Below, in pieces: positions 60,377-64,000 of a DNA stretch of 64,000 nt; positions within the stretch are counted from its first letter, which is position 1, and every line of letters starts with the position of its first letter. Source of the DNA: Allorhizobium undicola ORS 992 = ATCC 700741 (GTDB lineage: Bacteria > Pseudomonadota > Alphaproteobacteria > Rhizobiales > Rhizobiaceae); contig NZ_JHXQ01000018.1 in the NCBI RefSeq assembly GCF_000621665.1, forward strand, positions 25,693 to 89,692. Reading direction: 5' to 3'. The notes beneath the pieces were generated by a model that saw only the letters and a list, made by a program, of their open reading frames with translations, did no database searches and was not told the origin of the DNA. The position numbers and the translations under genes were made by a program.

Positions 60377-60727
60377 GAGTGACATCCTTTCTTGGAGCAT
60401 TGCCCGGAGAAAAACGAAATCCGGGTTTCCGTCCGGAAACGCATGAGAGCGCATTCGACCTACCCTGCGCAGACAGGCGCTTTAATATCTTGTTTTTGAG
60501 CCATAATTTTATCGATCCTTGTTCACTACGGTCAAATTATGCTCTGAAACAGAGATCTGGAGTGCTTTCATATGTCTTGAAACAGGAAAGCATTCCGGGA
60601 GGTGGAAAGCCACTCGTTCAACGCATGACCACGGAAAAGGTTCATGCAGCAGCGAGATGGAATCCACGGCGCAAACATCCACCTCCCCGCCGGAAGCCGC
60701 GCAAGCAAGACAATTCCGTAAACAAAA
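60377..60727. other. Intergenic region between DUF992 gene and tig terminator
   Basis: No gene is supported here. A REP-like palindrome, GGAGTGCTTTC/GAAAGCATTCC with one G-T pair, occupies 60559-60596. The first 100 bases should hold the DUF992 promoter. Short frames on the plus strand lack ribosome sites. Confidence 0.5.
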
Positions 60728-60752
60728 AAGACCGCCCTTTTGGGGCGGTCTT
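60728..60752 (-). terminator. Terminator of tig
   Basis: On the minus strand AAGACCGCCC pairs with GGGCGGTCTT around a short A-rich loop, followed by TTTTGTT. It lies 31 nt beyond the tig stop. Confidence 0.88.
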
Positions 60753-60782
60753 CCTGTGCATATTGCTCAAACCGGCGATAAA

Positions 60783-62261
60783 TTATTCGGCATCACCTTC
60801 GGCAGCAGCCTTCTTCTTCGGCGCTGCCTTCTTCTTCGGAGCGGCAGCGTCTTCAGCTTCGGCGGCGTCTTCAGCCTTGGCCTTCTTCTTGGAAGAGGCC
60901 TTCTTCACCGGCTTGTCGTCGCCATCTTCGTCGTCAGCCAGCAGTTCTTCCTTGGACACGGTCTTGTCGGTGACATTCACCTCCGAGATCAGCTTGTCCA
61001 TGACCTTCTCTTCGAAGATCGGGGCGCGCAGCGAAGCGGATGCGCCGGGCGTGTTGCGGAAGAAGTTGATGATCTCGCGCTCCTGACCGGGGAACTGCTG
61101 AAGCTGTGCGTAAAGCGCCCGCTGCATTTCTTCCTCGGTCACGTCGATGCCAGCCTTTTCACCGATTTCGGAGAGAACCAGGCCAAGGCGCACGCGGCGT
61201 TCTGCCAGCGCACGATATTCCGTGCGGGCATCTTCTTCCGTGGTCTCTTCGTCTTCGAAGGTCTTGCCGGACTGGGCAAGATCGGTGTTGATCTGACGCC
61301 AGATGTTTTCAAACTCGGCATCGACCAGCTTCGACGGCGCGTCGAACTTGTACATCTCGTCGAGCTGATCGAGGATCTGGCGCTTCACCTTCTGGCGCGT
61401 CACGTTGCCGTACTGGCCTTCGATCTGGCCGCGAACGATTTCCTTCAGCTTGTCAGCCGATTCAAGGCCGAGCTTCTGGGCCAGTTCGTCGTTGATTTCA
61501 ACGGCAGCCGGAGCGGCAACGGCCTTCACGGTAATGTCGAAGGTCGCGTCCTTGCCAGCGAGGTTCTTGGCCGGATAGTCTTCCGGGAAGGTTACGGTGA
61601 TGACCTTTTCATCGCCGGCCTTCAGGCCGAGAAGCTGGTCTTCGAAGCCGGGGATAAAGCGGCCGGAACCGAGAACCAGCTCTGCATCCTCATCCTTGCC
61701 ACCGTCGAAGGCAACGCCATCGACCTTGCCCAGGTAATCCATGGTCACGCGGTCGCCGTTTTCGGCAACGCCTTCCTTGGTTTCGTAGGCGCGGGCATTT
61801 TCAGCGATTTTCAGAACCTGCTCGTTGACTTCCTCTTCCGAGATTTCAACGACTTCGCGCGTGACCTTGATGCCATCGACCGGCTTCAGCTCGATCGCCG
61901 GGATGATTTCGTAAGCAACCGTGAATTCGAGATCAGCGGCGCCGGACAGGATCTTGTCGGCTTCGCCCTCGTCTTCGGTCATGGAGATTTCCGGCTGCGT
62001 TGCCGACTTTTCGCCGCGCTCGGACAGGATGCTCGCCGGACGGTCACGCACGATCTCGTTGACGATTTCGGCCATGATGGACTTGCCGTACATCTTCTTG
62101 ACGTGAGAGGTCGGTACCTTGCCGGGGCGGAAACCGTTGATGCGAACCTTGTCCTTGACTTCAGCCAGGCGCTCATTGGCGCGGGCTTCCAGTTCGGCAG
62201 CCGGAACGACGATCTTCAGTTCGCGCTTCAGCCCTTCAGCGAGCGTTTCGATAACCTGCAT
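60783..62261 (-). CDS. tig: Trigger factor (ribosome-associated chaperone and PPIase)
   Basis: A 492-aa trigger factor. Ribosome-binding signature GFRPGKVP (43-50) in the N-terminal domain, an FKBP-type PPIase domain at about 165-245 ([33 protein letters not shown]), and the helical chaperone domain. The C-terminal 45 residues are a Lys/Ala/Glu-rich tail ([17 protein letters not shown]), seen in other alphaproteobacterial copies. Confidence 0.97.
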   Translation of the reverse strand: MQVIETLAEGLKRELKIVVPAAELEARANERLAEVKDKVRINGFRPGKVPTSHVKKMYGKSIMAEIVNEIVRDRPASILSERGEKSATQPEISMTEDEGEADKILSGAADLEFTVAYEIIPAIELKPVDGIKVTREVVEISEEEVNEQVLKIAENARAYETKEGVAENGDRVTMDYLGKVDGVAFDGGKDEDAELVLGSGRFIPGFEDQLLGLKAGDEKVITVTFPEDYPAKNLAGKDATFDITVKAVAAPAAVEINDELAQKLGLESADKLKEIVRGQIEGQYGNVTRQKVKRQILDQLDEMYKFDAPSKLVDAEFENIWRQINTDLAQSGKTFEDEETTEEDARTEYRALAERRVRLGLVLSEIGEKAGIDVTEEEMQRALYAQLQQFPGQEREIINFFRNTPGASASLRAPIFEEKVMDKLISEVNVTDKTVSKEELLADDEDGDDKPVKKASSKKKAKAEDAAEAEDAAAPKKKAAPKKKAAAEGDAE

Positions 62262-62454
62262 GTTCTAAACCTTCGTGTCATGGCGGCCGTGCTCCGACAG
62301 CCGGTGTTGGTGTGAGCACGTCGCCGGAATCCCTTTTCCCGGTCGCGGCACTTGTGAAAAAATCCGGCTTCAGCCTCCATTTTTCATCAAAACTGACGAA
62401 AAATGGACGCCGAACCGGATATTTTCATCGCCCAGGGGCCGCCAGCTGCAATCC

Positions 62455-62539
<85 letters not shown>

Positions 62540-62690
62540 AACACTTCAGGATCACATGCCGTTAGCATGGCCCCGCCGGAGCGCGCGTCTCTATAACACC
62601 CGTCTTGAACAACGCAAAGAAAAAATGACACTGGCGCGGCAAAAGCGGCGGACATCCACGGGTTTCGGCATACAGGCGATCATCACTCCC

Positions 62691-63287
62691 TCAATAGAGC
62701 GGCTCGACATGCAGCGCGCGGCCATCGAGCGTCAATTGCCTGATCTGCGCCTCGCCGCTTGCCGATACCCGCACGCTGACCGAAAGCCTGAGGGCATCCC
62801 GGCCCTGCTCCACGGCCGTGCCCTCGCCTTCGGGGAGGTAATAGCGCTCTATGCCATATCGCAGCCGCAGCTGGCGTCCGGGCGCCAGATCCTGCGGAGA
62901 TATGTCGAGAGGCTCGCTTTTCAGCAGCACACTGCCGGCCCTTGGCGGCAGGGGGGAAAAGGAAGCCTCCTCCACAGTCCACCCGCCATCCGCGCCCGGC
63001 ACGAGACGCACCATAGCCGAAAGGCGGCGTGCTTCACGAGGGCGCTCCCCCACCAGCTTTTCTTCCGGTATCGACGAAATATCGTAATTCAGCACGACGT
63101 AATCGCCGCGCAGCAGATCGCGCGGATCGACGGCGGTGGTCTGGAGCACGATTTCGGCGCCATTGCGCAGGATGCGGGCACGCTTCTCGATCATCACGCC
63201 CAGCACCGCACTTTGCGCGGCGGCCAGCAGGATGGCCGCCGACAGGAAGCGAAGCAGCGCAGCACGGCTATCATCCATTGCCGCCAT
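62691..63287 (-). CDS. GDYXXLXY-domain membrane-anchored protein
   Basis: A 198-aa protein from ATG 63287 (which overlaps the upstream gene's stop). An N-terminal membrane helix (LRFLSAAILLAAAQSAVLGV) is followed by the defining motif RGDYVVLNYDIS and a second family block LRYGIERYYLPEGEG. The family is usually encoded just after a DUF2157/DUF4401 membrane protein, as here. Function unknown. Confidence 0.9.
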   Translation of the reverse strand: MAAMDDSRAALLRFLSAAILLAAAQSAVLGVMIEKRARILRNGAEIVLQTTAVDPRDLLRGDYVVLNYDISSIPEEKLVGERPREARRLSAMVRLVPGADGGWTVEEASFSPLPPRAGSVLLKSEPLDISPQDLAPGRQLRLRYGIERYYLPEGEGTAVEQGRDALRLSVSVRVSASGEAQIRQLTLDGRALHVEPLY

Positions 63288-63688
63288 CACGCACCCTCCT
63301 GCTTTCGCACCGCCATGAAATGCCGCTCAACCCGCAGAACCAGAAAGGCAAGCAGCGCCACGATCAGCCCGCTCATGAAGAAAAAGCCGGACGTGCCCAG
63401 AAGACTGTCGATCGTGGTGAGGGTTATATAGAGAATCTCGCCACCGAAGAGGCAATAGGCAACGGCCCGGATCACCGCATCGTGCCGCCCCTTGACCATC
63501 AGCGCCAGCACCCCGGCCCCGAACGTCAAAAGCGCAGTTGCGGCCAGCGGCAGGCCTTTTGCAAATTCCAGATTGAGAACACCGAGCCCGAAACCCGCCA
63601 GCAGCAGGGCATGGAATGCGCCGATGCCGCTCGCAGACAGACCGTGACGCTCAAGAAGCGACAGCGCGACGAAAGCAGCAAGCCCTAG
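63287..63688 (-). pseudogene. DUF4401/DUF2157-like membrane protein, 5' part removed by IS
   Basis: Native coding sequence begins at GLAAFVALSLLERHGLSASG and continues for about 130 residues with four membrane helices to the stop at 63287. Going upstream, the frame runs into the insertion sequence at CTAG (63685-63688); the apparent start there (MLSLGNPKSPQ) is IS sequence. The family's large N-terminal membrane region is missing on this side, and any remnant would lie beyond the IS, outside the window. Confidence 0.75.
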
Positions 63689-64000
63689 GTCTTGTGGACT
63701 CTTGGGATTCCCAAGGCTGAGCAAATCAGATTCAAGACTGTCTTTTGGAGGCAGTCATGGGCGTATTGGACCGGTTGATCCTTCGGGACGAGCAGTGGGC
63801 GCGGATATCGACGCACATCATTGGTGACGAACGGACACGGGGGTCGTCGGGCCGCGACAACCGGATGTTCGTGGAAGCCGTGCTTTGGATCGTGCGCACG
63901 GGCTCGCCCTGGCGTGACTTGCCAGAGGTCTTCGGCGAGTGGAATAGCGTCTTCCGGCGCTTCAGCCGCTGGAGCAAAAAGGGCGTCTGGTGGCGTATGT
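63685..64000 (+). mobile_element. IS5-family insertion sequence, left end (runs off right edge)
   Basis: The element starts at about 63689, next to CTAG, the kind of target used by IS427-group elements. Its left end GGTCTTGTGGACTCTTGGG is the probable inverted repeat, 68 nt before the transposase ATG. The right end is outside the window. Confidence 0.75.
63757..64000 (+). CDS. IS5-family transposase, partial (runs off right edge)
   Basis: ATG 63757 follows a strong GGAGG at 5 nt. The visible 81 residues (MGVLDRLILRDEQWARISTH) include RDNRMFVEAVLWIVRTGSPW, RDLPEVFGEWNSVFRRFSRW, the conserved N-terminal block of IS5-type (IS427-group) DDE transposases. The catalytic residues lie beyond the window, and such elements often use a frameshift to join two frames. 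Confidence 0.92.
   Translation, partial: MGVLDRLILRDEQWARISTHIIGDERTRGSSGRDNRMFVEAVLWIVRTGSPWRDLPEVFGEWNSVFRRFSRWSKKGVWWRM

Noticed and set aside
60519..62315. 598-codon plus-strand frame opposite tig
   Set aside because: Antisense shadow of trigger factor; the sequence is phenylalanine/leucine-rich from reversed acidic codons.

Overview
The window looks like an alphaproteobacterial chromosome of the Brucella/Ochrobactrum group. This rests on protein style and content: a PhaC polyhydroxybutyrate synthase, an NDUFS4-like complex I subunit, DUF992, DUF192 and GDYXXLXY proteins, and REP-like palindromes of a type I recall from Brucellaceae. About 60% is the right-hand part of an integrated siphovirus prophage (1 to about 38,100). 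The rest (38,100-64,000) is host backbone with four tRNA species and the start of an IS5-type insertion sequence.

The prophage is organised like lambda. Its immunity centre (28.8-30.8 kb) has a Cro-like gene on the minus strand, divergent from a CI-like S24-domain repressor on the plus strand. Copies of one 17-bp palindrome (ATGGCY-N5-RGCCAT) lie over the cro/cI promoters and again over a TTGACA promoter at 30,718 that starts the rightward operon. Two secreted or lipoprotein genes sit between the operator clusters. The rightward operon (30,868-38,039) encodes a ParB-fold protein, a string of tiny overlapping ORFs, a phage beta sliding clamp, an HD hydrolase and, last, the tyrosine integrase next to tRNA-Arg(TCT), the integration site. 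The leftward operon runs cro, terminators, CII-like regulator, zinc-ribbon proteins, two adenine methyltransferases and a winged-helix replication protein with four iterons inside its gene. A NusG-family protein then occupies lambda's Q position, followed by a structured leader with a terminator. Next come HNH nuclease, terminase, portal, protease, capsid, connectors, tail tube, frameshifted tail chaperones, tape measure, tail tip, tail spike, and a holin/SAR-endolysin/Rz/Rz1 lysis cassette. The left end of the prophage lies outside the window.

The host part holds, in order: tRNA-Arg, an NDUFS4-like gene, tRNA-Pro, a DUF192 protein, a double cold-shock-domain protein, glyoxalase I, a lipoprotein, three identical tandem tRNA-Glu genes, a mobile inverted-repeat element, recJ, hom, a class I aminotransferase, a lipoprotein, phaC, sfsA, map, radC, a five-gene peptide/nickel-type ABC transporter, soluble transhydrogenase (sthA), a DUF992 protein, trigger factor (tig), tRNA-Leu, and a GDYXXLXY/DUF4401-type membrane pair. 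The upstream gene of that pair is cut by the IS element at the right edge.

The most interesting proposal is the phage control circuit: a NusG paralogue followed by a two-hairpin leader and a terminator ahead of the late genes (22.4-23.3 kb), which may be a Q-like late antitermination system built on NusG. Next are the putative iteron origin inside the replication gene, the phage-borne sliding clamp, and the operator system with an apparently leaderless cro.
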